64,000 nucleotides of DNA, from assembly GCF_029350975.1 (NCBI RefSeq), contig NZ_JARKMR010000003.1, forward strand, positions 579,869 through 643,868, read 5' to 3'. The notes beneath the pieces are model-generated. The model worked only from the letters and a program-made list of their open reading frames with translations. It was not told the origin of the DNA and did not search any database. This document shows, piece after piece, positions 41,813-50,897 of the stretch. How positions within the stretch are numbered: position 1 is the first letter of the stretch; each line of letters begins with the position of its first letter. The position numbers and the translations under genes are program-made. This DNA comes from Maribacter zhoushanensis (GTDB taxonomy: Bacteria; Bacteroidota; Bacteroidia; Flavobacteriales; Flavobacteriaceae).

Positions 41813-42655
41813 ATGACCGCAACTATACTTTTAGGGATTGGGTTGGAATACATCGATACGGTGTTTCAAACCATCCAGAACAGCAGTTTCTCACAATACA
41901 CTATTGCAGGAATGAAAACGCTTGCTATATTGTTTTTTCTGATCAATATCCTTAAAAAGTATAACGAGGGCATTGCGGACAAATATGGGTATACTTGGGG
42001 ATTAAGCCCAGAGGAATTGATGAAGAACTTTGCCATTGTCGTGCTGATCATCTTTTCTACACAAGTATTAGGTTTCTTCGATAGTATATTGGTTTCCATA
42101 GAAGGACAATATCGAGGCACCGCACCAGCCTTACTACCCTTGCAGATGCAAGATATTCCTATTGAGGAAGATGTAAGTATCATTGAGGTAGCGCAAGCAG
42201 CCATGACGCTTTTATACGAAGCCTTAGTTACACCACTTTACGGATTCAAAATATTTGCATTTATCATTAGTTTTTTCCTTTGGATTCTGGATTTGTTCAT
42301 CTACCCATTATTTCTTGCAGAACGCTACTTTTTACTTGGAATAATGCAAGCTTTCTTTCCGTTGGTTATAAGTTTGGCCGTTTTTGAAAAGTTCCGCTCG
42401 CTTGCCTACACATTTTTCAAATTGTACGCTGCCGTTTATATGTTGGTGCCAGCCTTCTTTTTGGTCAATGTATTTGTGAATGCCCTCTATACGGAAATCA
42501 ATACTAATTTCTGGACAAACCTTTTTGGGACAGATGTTGGCCAGGGCTTTTTTGCGCCAGTCGTTCAACTTGGGTCAGTTGGTTTCATTGTTTTTCTGAA
42601 ATTCAAATTATACAAACGCGCCACATCATTTACACTTAGGTTATTTACGGCTTAA
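41813..42655 (+). CDS. traJ: Conjugation protein TraJ (VirB6-like membrane protein)
   Basis: A 280-aa polytopic inner-membrane protein with about six helices, clustered at residues 30-45, 70-90, 150-185 and 195-270. The sequence FDSILVSIEGQYRGTAPALL and the C-terminal FKLYKRATSFTLRLF are family-typical. It is thought to form part of the inner-membrane channel. It follows traI directly. Confidence 0.85.
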   Translation: MTATILLGIGLEYIDTVFQTIQNSSFSQYTIAGMKTLAILFFLINILKKYNEGIADKYGYTWGLSPEELMKNFAIVVLIIFSTQVLGFFDSILVSIEGQYRGTAPALLPLQMQDIPIEEDVSIIEVAQAAMTLLYEALVTPLYGFKIFAFIISFFLWILDLFIYPLFLAERYFLLGIMQAFFPLVISLAVFEKFRSLAYTFFKLYAAVYMLVPAFFLVNVFVNALYTEINTNFWTNLFGTDVGQGFFAPVVQLGSVGFIVFLKFKLYKRATSFTLRLFTA

Positions 42656-42675
42656 AGCAGATTAAAGATAGAATT

Positions 42676-43299
42676 ATGAAAACACCATACAAAAACATAT
42701 ATGCCGTTCTAAAAGTGAACCGATTTATAGTAATAGCAGTTATTGTTTGCGCTTTTCTGTCCAGCACCTTTTCGGTTTGGATAGCGTTCAATACCAATCA
42801 AAAAGCACTTAATAGCGCCTTCGCCATAAATACCGATGGCAGTATTATTCCGCTGAAGATCGTTACGCAAAAAGAGAATTTTAAGGTTGAAGCTTTAGCG
42901 CATTTAGACATGTTCCACAACTACTTCTATAATATCGATGCCAGCAATTATGAACGCAATCTAGAAAAGGCGCTTTGGCTCGGCAATAGTTCCGTGGATA
43001 ACCTATACCGACAAAAAAAGGCGGATGGTGTCTACAACCGGTTGTTACAGTATTCTTTGGTAGAAAAGGTAGTTAGCATCGATTCCAAAATAGAAGAAAA
43101 CAAGGGGTCATATAGCTTTACCACAACGACCATTTTTGAAATCAACAGAGGGACTATTATCGATAAATATGAGTTGGTTTCTACTGGAAACCTGATAATG
43201 GTTGACCGGAACTTTCCAAATAATCCGCACGGATTGTTGATTACAAACTATTTCGAGAACACTTTAAAAAAACTTACAGATGAAGATAGAAAAAAATAA
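42676..43299 (+). CDS. traK: Conjugation protein TraK (VirB8-like)
   Basis: A 207-aa protein: short cytoplasmic N-terminus (MKTPYKNIYAVLKVNRF), one membrane helix (about 17-38) and a periplasmic NTF2-like domain (HLDMFHNYFYNIDASNYERN, IDKYELVSTGNLIMVDRNFP). This is the VirB8-type scaffold protein of the secretion channel. It overlaps traM by 20 bp. Confidence 0.85.
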   Translation: MKTPYKNIYAVLKVNRFIVIAVIVCAFLSSTFSVWIAFNTNQKALNSAFAINTDGSIIPLKIVTQKENFKVEALAHLDMFHNYFYNIDASNYERNLEKALWLGNSSVDNLYRQKKADGVYNRLLQYSLVEKVVSIDSKIEENKGSYSFTTTTIFEINRGTIIDKYELVSTGNLIMVDRNFPNNPHGLLITNYFENTLKKLTDEDRKK

Positions 43300-44209
43300 A
43301 ATTGTCTTTGCAGCTGTATTGGCTGTGATTTTCATATTCCTGATTTCCTATTCTATGATGGTTATGGGCGATGATGAAAGCGAAAATGATAATCTAGAAC
43401 AGACCTTAGTTCCAGATTTGGATGAAAACCAAAAAGAATATGATTCCAAACTAGATGCCATCAACGATTTGAAGGAAGCAAGGGAAACCAATGCACCGAG
43501 TATCTATGACGAAAAACTAATTGATTCTTTAGGCTTCTATGACTCTGACCTTCCGGGACGTGAAAAAGAACGCATTATAGATAGTATTTACGATGCTGGT
43601 AAAATTCAATATTCCGAAAAGCAGTATCAAAATATTGGACAAAGGAAAGTTGCACAAAAAAATGTACAACAGATTGACTCAGCCGAAATAAAACGAGAAC
43701 AAAAGATTGAAGCTAAAGAATTAGGACTAGAACATCAACTGTTCTTTGCTGCATCGCCAAAACCAAATGAATTTTCAATTTTAGGCACTACAGATGAAAC
43801 TATTTACGTGGTCGTTGACGGCGACCAAATAGTTATGGCAAATACCCGATTAAGAATGCGCCTGACCAAGTCTGCACTAATCAATGGCAAACAGATACCA
43901 AAGAACACATTCATTTTCGGATTCATAAGCTTTCAACCCAACCGTGCCTTGATTGAGATTAAAAACATAAAGCATCATCCCACCAAACTTAAAGCTTTTG
44001 ATTTGCTGGATGGTAGTGAAGGTATCTATGTGGAAAATAACTTTCGAGCAGAAGCCACCACCGAAGTTTTGGATGATGTTATTGGCGACATCAACATACC
44101 TGCCGTTCCGCAAGTAGGTGGAATTACAAAAGTTCTTAGACGTAGTAATCGTAACGTAAAAGTTACGGTTTTGAACAATTACAAATTAATCTTAAAACCA
44201 AAATTATGA
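43280..44209 (+). CDS. traM: Conjugation protein TraM (VirB10-like)
   Basis: A 309-aa protein with an N-terminal membrane helix (about 7-28), a charged proline-poor stalk rich in Asp/Glu/Lys (30-160), and a C-terminal beta domain beginning about 165 with TIYVVVDGDQIVMANTRLRM. This is the family layout of TraM, which spans the periplasm and connects the inner and outer parts of the channel. Its start lies inside traK. Confidence 0.85.
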   Translation: MKIEKNKIVFAAVLAVIFIFLISYSMMVMGDDESENDNLEQTLVPDLDENQKEYDSKLDAINDLKEARETNAPSIYDEKLIDSLGFYDSDLPGREKERIIDSIYDAGKIQYSEKQYQNIGQRKVAQKNVQQIDSAEIKREQKIEAKELGLEHQLFFAASPKPNEFSILGTTDETIYVVVDGDQIVMANTRLRMRLTKSALINGKQIPKNTFIFGFISFQPNRALIEIKNIKHHPTKLKAFDLLDGSEGIYVENNFRAEATTEVLDDVIGDINIPAVPQVGGITKVLRRSNRNVKVTVLNNYKLILKPKL

Positions 44210-44241
44210 GGCCTATAATGGGTATTTAAAAACGCACTCTT

Positions 44242-45075
44242 ATGAAAAATTCAGTCTTAATAATAGCAGTCATATGTATTTCCCCTTTCGCGAAAGCACA
44301 AACAACCAAAGTTCTCGACACCATTTATGCCAACGACACCAAAAACGTTGCGCTGTTCTTCCCAGAACCTATTAGGCAAGGTGTAACTGGTTCGGATAAT
44401 TTTGTCTTTACCTACAATCGTGAAAAAGAACAGTACTTTGGATTGCTTCAGGCAACCCCTGGGAAAGAAAGTAATTTATTGATAATCAATAGAAATGGGG
44501 CGATTTTTTCGTATATTATAAGATATAGAAAGCAGCTATCGAAGCTCAATTATTTCGTATCACAATCAAGTAGAATAGGCAATGAAAAACCCATCATCAT
44601 TGACAATACCGAAGTAATTGAAGTTGAAAATTTAGTAGATAACAGCACATTTTACTACACAAAATTCTCTTCTTATCTTCTTGAAAGAAAGCAACGAATA
44701 GGTACGATACAAAAACGAAATGAAAGCATCGTTTTGAGTGTTGAGAATATAGTTTTTGATAAGGAAGAACTCTACTTTGTTATCCAGATTGAGAATAAAT
44801 CGAGTTTGGATTACGACTTAAATTTCTTAAATCTCTCGCTAGAAACAAGACAAAAAGGCAAAAGAAAATCGTTACAAAAGCTGCTTCAAGAACCCATTTT
44901 TAAGCACAACGTACCGTCCAGAATAGCTGAGGGCGAAGTTGTAAAATTAGTTTATGTAATGCCTAAATTTTCAATAATTAATGACCGTAGATTAGTGGTT
45001 GAGCTGAATGAGAAAAATGGGGAAAGGGATTTAAAATTGAAGGTATCGCATAAGTATATCAATAACCCAAATTAA
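44242..45075 (+). CDS. traN: Conjugation protein TraN (DUF4138, VirB9-like)
   Basis: A 277-aa periplasmic protein with signal peptide ending at FAKAQ (residue about 19). Typical motifs are LDTIYANDTKNVALFFPEPI, FGLLQATPGKESNLLI and the C-terminal VELNEKNGERDLKLKV. It should form the outer-membrane part of the channel with TraM. In CTnDOT, TraO, TraP and TraQ follow; here a lipoprotein and a short unknown protein follow, so those genes are absent or elsewhere. Confidence 0.85.
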   Translation: MKNSVLIIAVICISPFAKAQTTKVLDTIYANDTKNVALFFPEPIRQGVTGSDNFVFTYNREKEQYFGLLQATPGKESNLLIINRNGAIFSYIIRYRKQLSKLNYFVSQSSRIGNEKPIIIDNTEVIEVENLVDNSTFYYTKFSSYLLERKQRIGTIQKRNESIVLSVENIVFDKEELYFVIQIENKSSLDYDLNFLNLSLETRQKGKRKSLQKLLQEPIFKHNVPSRIAEGEVVKLVYVMPKFSIINDRRLVVELNEKNGERDLKLKVSHKYINNPN

Positions 45076-45082
45076 AATTGTT

Positions 45083-45445
45083 ATGAAAAAAATCGTCATT
45101 TGCTCGCTTGTACTGTTGTTCCTTTCTTGTTCAGAAAGCACAACAAAATCCCCTTCTGAAACTGCCAAGGCAGTTGCGGGAAGTTTTTTTTCAAAAGATG
45201 AATCAGCTTTAAAAAAACATACTACTACAGAAGGCTATGCCAGTTTGATTACTGTACAGAATATGATACCGGATTCTGATAAAAACATCGAAGTGGAAAT
45301 TTTAGATGAAGCTGTTGATGGCGAAATTGCCTGGATAAAATACAGCAGCACCTACGATGGGAAAACTGGAATTTTCAAGTTGGTTAAAGAAAACGGTCAA
45401 TGGAAAGTTACCAGTAAAAGACCGAGGGAAAAAGGGCCTTTTTAA
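45083..45445 (+). CDS. Lipoprotein with a DUF4878-like domain
   Basis: A 120-aa lipoprotein (lipobox FLSC, Cys16) with an NTF2-like fold pattern: PSETAKAVAGSFFSKDESAL, then WIKYSSTYDGKTGIFKLVKE, ending WKVTSKR. It is 7 bp after traN and probably part of the tra operon as an outer-membrane-associated accessory protein. Confidence 0.7.
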   Translation: MKKIVICSLVLLFLSCSESTTKSPSETAKAVAGSFFSKDESALKKHTTTEGYASLITVQNMIPDSDKNIEVEILDEAVDGEIAWIKYSSTYDGKTGIFKLVKENGQWKVTSKRPREKGPF

Positions 45446-45448
45446 GCT

Positions 45449-45709
45449 ATGGATAATGAACAGGTCCATAACAATAATATCCCTGATACCGCGTTTATAG
45501 TGCTGGATATTTTCAAGAGTATTATAAAAGGTAAAATTGAAGCCTATACCGCTTTTGGTCATAACCAATCAGACTTAATTGAACTCAACGATATTTTGAA
45601 AATTAATATCAAAGATATGGTCATCTCATCTAAACAAATTTCGGATGAAATCAGCGATGAGGATGTTGTGGAATTTGTATCCTATTACAATCGGTTAGTC
45701 CATGAATGA
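45449..45709 (+). CDS. Hypothetical 86-aa protein at the end of the tra operon
   Basis: A soluble acidic protein starting MDNEQVHNNNIPDTAFIVLD, without signal peptide. It lies 3 bp after the lipoprotein gene and is the last gene before a 370-bp gap. I do not recognise the family. Confidence 0.5.
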   Translation: MDNEQVHNNNIPDTAFIVLDIFKSIIKGKIEAYTAFGHNQSDLIELNDILKINIKDMVISSKQISDEISDEDVVEFVSYYNRLVHE

Positions 45710-46040
45710 TGGTGTAAACTGAACTCTGTCTAAAATAGATTTTATCGTTAATTTTATCTAGAAGAGATTACTTCACTATTTGCACCTTTTATGTAATAGT
45801 CCTCTATGCAAAAACTTTTTATTAAAAGTGCTATTTGTAAATAGTTACTAAATAATGTTGAGAAAGGTCCATTTAAACGGTCGTTATAAGTAGACTAAAT
45901 CTGCAATTTTGAAAGTCTAAATAAAGGTGGGTTTAAACGTACTAGTTAAATTCTGTGGAAATACCCTTATTTGAACTTTAGAAATTAAATGCAGTCCCGT
46001 ACAACTTTCTTTTTTTAGGAACTCATAGCATAGTAAAGCT
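45710..46040. other. Gene-free interval between tra operon and metal cassette
   Basis: AT-rich, with no ORF of coding character. Two TTTAAACG elements (near 45872 and 45933) are the only repeated motif seen. The metal-cassette operator begins at 46042. Confidence 0.5.
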
Positions 46041-46041
46041 T

Positions 46042-46056
46042 TGCAACACAGTTGCA
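46042..46056. promoter_or_regulatory. Candidate operator of the Fur-family regulator (upstream of the efflux operon)
   Basis: TGCAAC-ACA-GTTGCA is a perfect inverted repeat. A related site, TGCA-N5-GTTGCA, occurs at 52510-52524 upstream of the P-type ATPase, just behind the Fur-family gene. A -7-like TATCTTTG is at 46069-46076, only 5 bp before the GTG start of the next gene, so the operator would overlap the promoter. Confidence 0.55.
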
Positions 46057-46080
46057 TGAATTTCTTGTTATCTTTGGAAA

Positions 46081-46392
46081 GTGAAATCAATCGCAATCAT
46101 ATTATCGCTATATTTTTTGGCACTCAATTTCATTCCGTGTAATGATGGGAAGATGTCAAGTGATGATGCGGAAATCGAAAATGTAATCGCGATGGATGGA
46201 AATCATGACCATGGCGCAACCGACCTGTGTTCCCCATTTTGCAATTGCCATTGCTGCCATATCCATACCATCGAATCCAACATTATTTCGTTCGAACCCT
46301 TGATTCTTATGAATTTCAAGGAAAAATTTGCGCATTTCGATAGCTTCGGCAATGACATTTCACACTCTCTTTTCCAGCCTCCAAAGGCATAG
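46081..46392 (+). CDS. Small Cys/His-rich exported protein (DUF6660-like)
   Basis: A 103-aa protein from GTG 46081, chosen because it gives a full signal peptide (SIAIILSLYFLALNFIPC). The centre is rich in metal ligands: HDHGATDLCSPFCNCHCCHI. Proteins of this kind sit upstream of CusA/CzcA efflux genes in Bacteroidota and probably bind metal in the periplasm or on the membrane. It lies 118 bp before the RND pump gene. Confidence 0.65.
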   Translation: MKSIAIILSLYFLALNFIPCNDGKMSSDDAEIENVIAMDGNHDHGATDLCSPFCNCHCCHIHTIESNIISFEPLILMNFKEKFAHFDSFGNDISHSLFQPPKA

Positions 46393-46510
46393 TCAGTTTT
46401 ACACTAGGATAACTATATCCGATTTTGACCGAGAAAGGTCACACTCCGCTGCGGACAATTGCAATTTTTTGGCATAATTCCGTGATGTTTAACTGTATTA
46501 AATTCTTTCT

Positions 46511-49500
46511 ATGCTTAATAAAATTATTAGGTATTCCATAACCCATAAGCTGGTTATTGGTTTACTCACTCTAGCCTTGATTATCACGGGTGCTTATTCA
46601 TTGCAACAGCTTCCTGTAGATGCCGTTCCGGATATTACCAATAATCAAGTACAGGTCATTACGACCTCGCCAACACTTGCAGCCCAAGAGGTTGAGCGAT
46701 TAATCACTTTTCCCATTGAACTCACAATGGCAACCATTCCCCAAATCGATGAAATTCGTTCTTTTTCACGTTTTGGATTATCGGTTGTAACCATTGTTTT
46801 TGAGGAGAATGTAGATGTGTATTGGGCAAGACAACAGGTAAACGAACGTCTGGCGGATGCTCAATCCCAAATTCCAGAGGGCATCGGTAAGCCAGGAATC
46901 GCACCATTGACTACGGGACTTGGTGAAATTTATCAATATGTCATTGCTACAAAGCCTGGTTATGAGGACAAATACACAGCAACAGAGCTTAGGACGATAC
47001 AAGATTGGGTCATTAAACGCCAGCTATTGGGAACTAAAGGCGTTGCAGACGTCAGTAGTTTTGGTGGCTATCTAAAACAATATGAAATTACAGTTCGTCC
47101 AGAACGCTTGAACGGTATGGGTGTTTCCATTTCCGACCTTTTCAGCGCACTCGAAAATAACAATCAAAATACTGGCGGTGCTTATATTGAAAAAAATGAC
47201 AAAGCACTTTTTATTAGAAGCGAAGGCCTTGTTGGTTCGATAGAAGATATCAAGAATATTCTTGTAAAGCAGACAGAAAGTGGCATTCCTATTTTGATAA
47301 GTGATGTTGCAACAGTTCAAACAGGAAAGGCGATTCGTTATGGCGCAACAACCCGAAATGGCGAAGGCGAAGTGGTTAGTGCGATTGTTATGATGTTGAA
47401 AGGCGCTAACTCCGCCAAAGTAATAAAGGATGTAAAAGATAGAATTGAAACCATTAGCAAAACCTTGCCCGAAGGTGTGGTTATCGAACCCTTTCTGGAT
47501 AGAACTAAATTGGTGGACAATGCCATTGGTACAGTTACCACCAATCTTGTGGAAGGTGCGCTTATCGTGATTTTCATTTTACTTTTATTGTTGGGCAATT
47601 GGCGTGCTGGTTTGATTACAGCATCCGTTATTCCTCTCGCTTTACTATTTGCGTTTAGTATGATGCATATTTTTGGTGTTTCGGCAAACCTGATGAGTTT
47701 GGGAGCAGTTGATTTTGGTTTAATTGTGGATGGTGCGGTCATTATTGTGGAAGCGACCCTATTCCATTTAGGGGCGTTAAAAATTTCCAGAAAATTGACG
47801 CAGGCTGAAATGGATGAAGAAGTGTATCAATCTGCAAGTAAAATTCGAAATTCAGCAGCTTTCGGAGAAATCATCATCCTAATTGTATATCTACCTATTT
47901 TAGCCTTGGTGGGAACGGAAGGCAAAATGTTCGGACCGATGGCGCAAACGGTAAGTTTCGCTATTTTGGGAGCATTCTTATTGTCGCTGACTTACATTCC
48001 AATGATGTCGGCATTGGTCTTGAGCAAAAAAACAGAACACAAGCGGAATATTTCCGATAAAATAATGGACTTCTTTTATTGCATTTACGAACCAATCATA
48101 CATTGGGCAATGCGTACAAGAATTATTGTAGTTGGTAGTACCATTGCACTTTTCGTCACCGCTTTTTTAGTGTTCCAAGGCTTGGGTGGCGAATTTATTC
48201 CAACACTTGAAGAAGGCGATTTTGCGGTAGAAACACGAGTTATTACGGGAAGTTCCCTTTCAAATACAATAAAAGCGACTACCAAAGCTGAAAAAATCCT
48301 CTTGGATAATTTTCCAGAGGTGGAACAAGTCGTATCTAAAATTGGTTCGGGAGAAATCCCAACAGATCCGATGCCGATTGAGGCTGCCGATTTAATGATA
48401 ATTCTTAAAGATAAATCAGAATGGGTTTCGGCATCCAACAGGGAAGATTTGGCAAATAAAATGGCTGAAGCACTTGAAGTTATTCCTGGTGTTACCTTTG
48501 GTTTTCAACAACCGATTCAAATGCGTTTTAATGAGTTGATGACAGGTGTGCGTCAAGATGTCGCCATCAAGATTTATGGCGAAGATTTAAATCAACTTTC
48601 TACCTATGCAAGCCAAATCGGAAAATTGGCAGGAACGGTGGAAGGTGCTGTGGATGTCTATACGGAGGAGGTCACGGGAGTGCCACAAATAGTCATCAAC
48701 TACAATCGTGGACAACTTGCAAAATACGGATTGGATATAAAATCGGTAAACAATACGATTCAAGCTGCATTCGCTGGAGCTTCCACAGGCTTGGTGTATG
48801 AAGGCGAAAAGCAGTTTGACTTGGTAGTACGTTTGGAAAATAAAAACAGAACAGACCTTCACGATGTCCAGAATCTGTATCTCAATGGTGCCAATGGCCA
48901 ACAGATTCCCTTGCAACAGGTAGCAAATGTTTCCATAAAAGATGGACCTTACCAAATTCAACGAGATGATACACGACGACGAATAATCGTAGCCTTCAAT
49001 GTGCGTAATCGGGATGTGGAAAGCGTTGTTGATGAAATAAGTTCAAAAATCGATTCACAAATCAATCTGAAACCAGGCTATACTATTTCGTATGGAGGGC
49101 AGTTTGAAAATCTTGTGGAAGCACGAGAACGTTTGGCAATTGCAGTTCCACTCGCATTGTTGCTCATTTTTATTCTGTTATACTTTACGTTTGGGTCAAT
49201 CAAACAAGGTGTGCTCATTTTTACGGCAATTCCATTATCAGCCATTGGGGGTGTGTTTGCACTTTGGCTTCGAGATATGCCATTTAGTATTTCTGCAGGA
49301 GTTGGATTTATTGCTTTGTTTGGTGTAGCGGTCCTAAATGGTATCGTTTTAATTGCGGAATTTAACCGACTTAAAAAAGACGGAATTTCAGATATTTTCC
49401 AACGCATCTATCAAGGCACAAAGACCCGTTTACGTCCTGTAATTTTGACCGCTTCCGTAGCCTCTCTAGGGTTTTTGCCAATGGCAATTTCCCAAACTTC

Positions 49501-50896
49501 TGGCGCAGAAGTACAGCGACCTTTGGCAACCGTAGTGATTGGTGGTTTGATTACAGCAACCTTTTTAACGCTCGTGGTATTGCCAATCCTCTATTATTAT
49601 TCTGAAAAAAAATTAAAGATGAAACCTAATAAGACAGCTCTTGTTATGCTGATGGCATTATTCGGAAGTGCCTTTTCCATAAATGCGCAGACAACTTCTC
49701 AAGTAAAAGTCTATCAAAATATTGATAAAGTAATTGAAACAGCATTAAAAAACAATCCCAATATCAAGGTGTCACGTTTGCAGACAGAACAGCAGCAGGC
49801 ATTGAAAGGCAGTAGTTTCGATTTACCTAAAACTGATTTTGGTTTGGAATATGGACAAATCAATAGCATTGCAGATAATGATACACGTTTTAGCGTTAGT
49901 CAAAAGTTTGCGTTCCCAACACTTTATGGAAGCCAAAATAAATTGGTAAAAACCAAAATTGAGGCAAGCGAACTGAATGAAGCGGTTCTAAAAAATGATT
50001 TGATTACCCAAGTTAAATCCACGTATTACGAATTGTGGTATATCAAGAGCAAACAAATGGTACTGCAAAAACAGGACAGCATTTATGAACGGTTTGCCTA
50101 CGCCGCGAACTTGCGTTATAAAACAGGCGAAAGCAATGCATTGGAGCAGGCAACAGCCAATGTGGAACTGGCAGATATTCAGATTATGATTTTGGATAAC
50201 GCTTCTGTCCTTAAAAACCATCAACTACAATTGCAAAATCTGATGAATACAGATAGTTTGGTTGATATCAATGTAGGAAATTTAGAAGTAAAAACTGAAA
50301 TGTTACCCCAGTTGAAGGATTCCACAGCAATCTCAAATAATCCAACGCTAGCTTTTTACCAAAAGCAAATCGAACTTGCCGAAAATGAAAAATCCGTGGC
50401 TGTTTCAAAACTATTACCAGATATCACATTGGGTTATTTCAATCAATCCTTTATAGGCAATGGCGAAACCGCAAACGGAACACCAACAGTATTCGATTCT
50501 GGAGATAGATTTACAGGTGTGCAATTGGGTTTGAGTATCCCAATTTGGTTAAAACCACACACAGCGAAAATCAAAGCTGCCAAAATCCAAAAAATGGAGA
50601 ACGAAGCACAATTGGAAGCTATAAAAAACAGAGCGCAGACCCAGTTTGATACCTTATGGGAAACGCTTCAAACGGAGCAAACAAATCTGGAATCGTACAA
50701 AAACAATGCTTTGCCGCAAGCAGAATTGCTGTTGAAAAATTCCCAACGTGGATTTCAGGAAGGGGAAGTTGGGTATATCGAATACATCCAAGGGCTTAAC
50801 AGGGCAATGACTATTCAAGTGAAATATTTGGATTTTGTAAACCAGTACAATCAAACACTCATAAAAATCGAAGAACTCATCGCTAATAATCAATAA
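46511..50896 (+). CDS. czcA: CzcA-type heavy-metal RND pump fused to a TolC-like outer-membrane channel
   Basis: A 1461-aa fusion. Residues 1-1035 are a complete HME-RND pump with 12 membrane helices. TM4 has the proton-relay motif DFGLIVDGAVIIVE, which is the DFGxxxDGAxxxxE form of divalent-metal (Zn/Cd/Co) pumps and unlike the CusA form. From about residue 1037 the sequence restarts with MKPNKTALVMLMALFGSAFS and INAQ, a complete signal peptide, followed by a TolC/CzcC-like protein (coiled coils, SVSQKFAFPTLYGSQ, LGLSIPIWLKPH). Such fusions are known in Bacteroidota. The retained internal signal peptide suggests cleavage into pump and channel, or internal initiation at ATG 49619. The adaptor gene follows after 1 bp. 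Confidence 0.92.
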   Translation: MLNKIIRYSITHKLVIGLLTLALIITGAYSLQQLPVDAVPDITNNQVQVITTSPTLAAQEVERLITFPIELTMATIPQIDEIRSFSRFGLSVVTIVFEENVDVYWARQQVNERLADAQSQIPEGIGKPGIAPLTTGLGEIYQYVIATKPGYEDKYTATELRTIQDWVIKRQLLGTKGVADVSSFGGYLKQYEITVRPERLNGMGVSISDLFSALENNNQNTGGAYIEKNDKALFIRSEGLVGSIEDIKNILVKQTESGIPILISDVATVQTGKAIRYGATTRNGEGEVVSAIVMMLKGANSAKVIKDVKDRIETISKTLPEGVVIEPFLDRTKLVDNAIGTVTTNLVEGALIVIFILLLLLGNWRAGLITASVIPLALLFAFSMMHIFGVSANLMSLGAVDFGLIVDGAVIIVEATLFHLGALKISRKLTQAEMDEEVYQSASKIRNSAAFGEIIILIVYLPILALVGTEGKMFGPMAQTVSFAILGAFLLSLTYIPMMSALVLSKKTEHKRNISDKIMDFFYCIYEPIIHWAMRTRIIVVGSTIALFVTAFLVFQGLGGEFIPTLEEGDFAVETRVITGSSLSNTIKATTKAEKILLDNFPEVEQVVSKIGSGEIPTDPMPIEAADLMIILKDKSEWVSASNREDLANKMAEALEVIPGVTFGFQQPIQMRFNELMTGVRQDVAIKIYGEDLNQLSTYASQIGKLAGTVEGAVDVYTEEVTGVPQIVINYNRGQLAKYGLDIKSVNNTIQAAFAGASTGLVYEGEKQFDLVVRLENKNRTDLHDVQNLYLNGANGQQIPLQQVANVSIKDGPYQIQRDDTRRRIIVAFNVRNRDVESVVDEISSKIDSQINLKPGYTISYGGQFENLVEARERLAIAVPLALLLIFILLYFTFGSIKQGVLIFTAIPLSAIGGVFALWLRDMPFSISAGVGFIALFGVAVLNGIVLIAEFNRLKKDGISDIFQRIYQGTKTRLRPVILTASVASLGFLPMAISQTSGAEVQRPLATVVIGGLITATFLTLVVLPILYYYSEKKLKMKPNKTALVMLMALFGSAFSINAQTTSQVKVYQNIDKVIETALKNNPNIKVSRLQTEQQQALKGSSFDLPKTDFGLEYGQINSIADNDTRFSVSQKFAFPTLYGSQNKLVKTKIEASELNEAVLKNDLITQVKSTYYELWYIKSKQMVLQKQDSIYERFAYAANLRYKTGESNALEQATANVELADIQIMILDNASVLKNHQLQLQNLMNTDSLVDINVGNLEVKTEMLPQLKDSTAISNNPTLAFYQKQIELAENEKSVAVSKLLPDITLGYFNQSFIGNGETANGTPTVFDSGDRFTGVQLGLSIPIWLKPHTAKIKAAKIQKMENEAQLEAIKNRAQTQFDTLWETLQTEQTNLESYKNNALPQAELLLKNSQRGFQEGEVGYIEYIQGLNRAMTIQVKYLDFVNQYNQTLIKIEELIANNQ

Positions 50897-50897
50897 A

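Noticed and set aside
46511-50896. Copper/silver pump CusA
   Set aside because: TM4 has the DFGxxxDGAxxxxE form of divalent-metal pumps, and the cassette includes a Zn/Cd/Pb-type ATPase.
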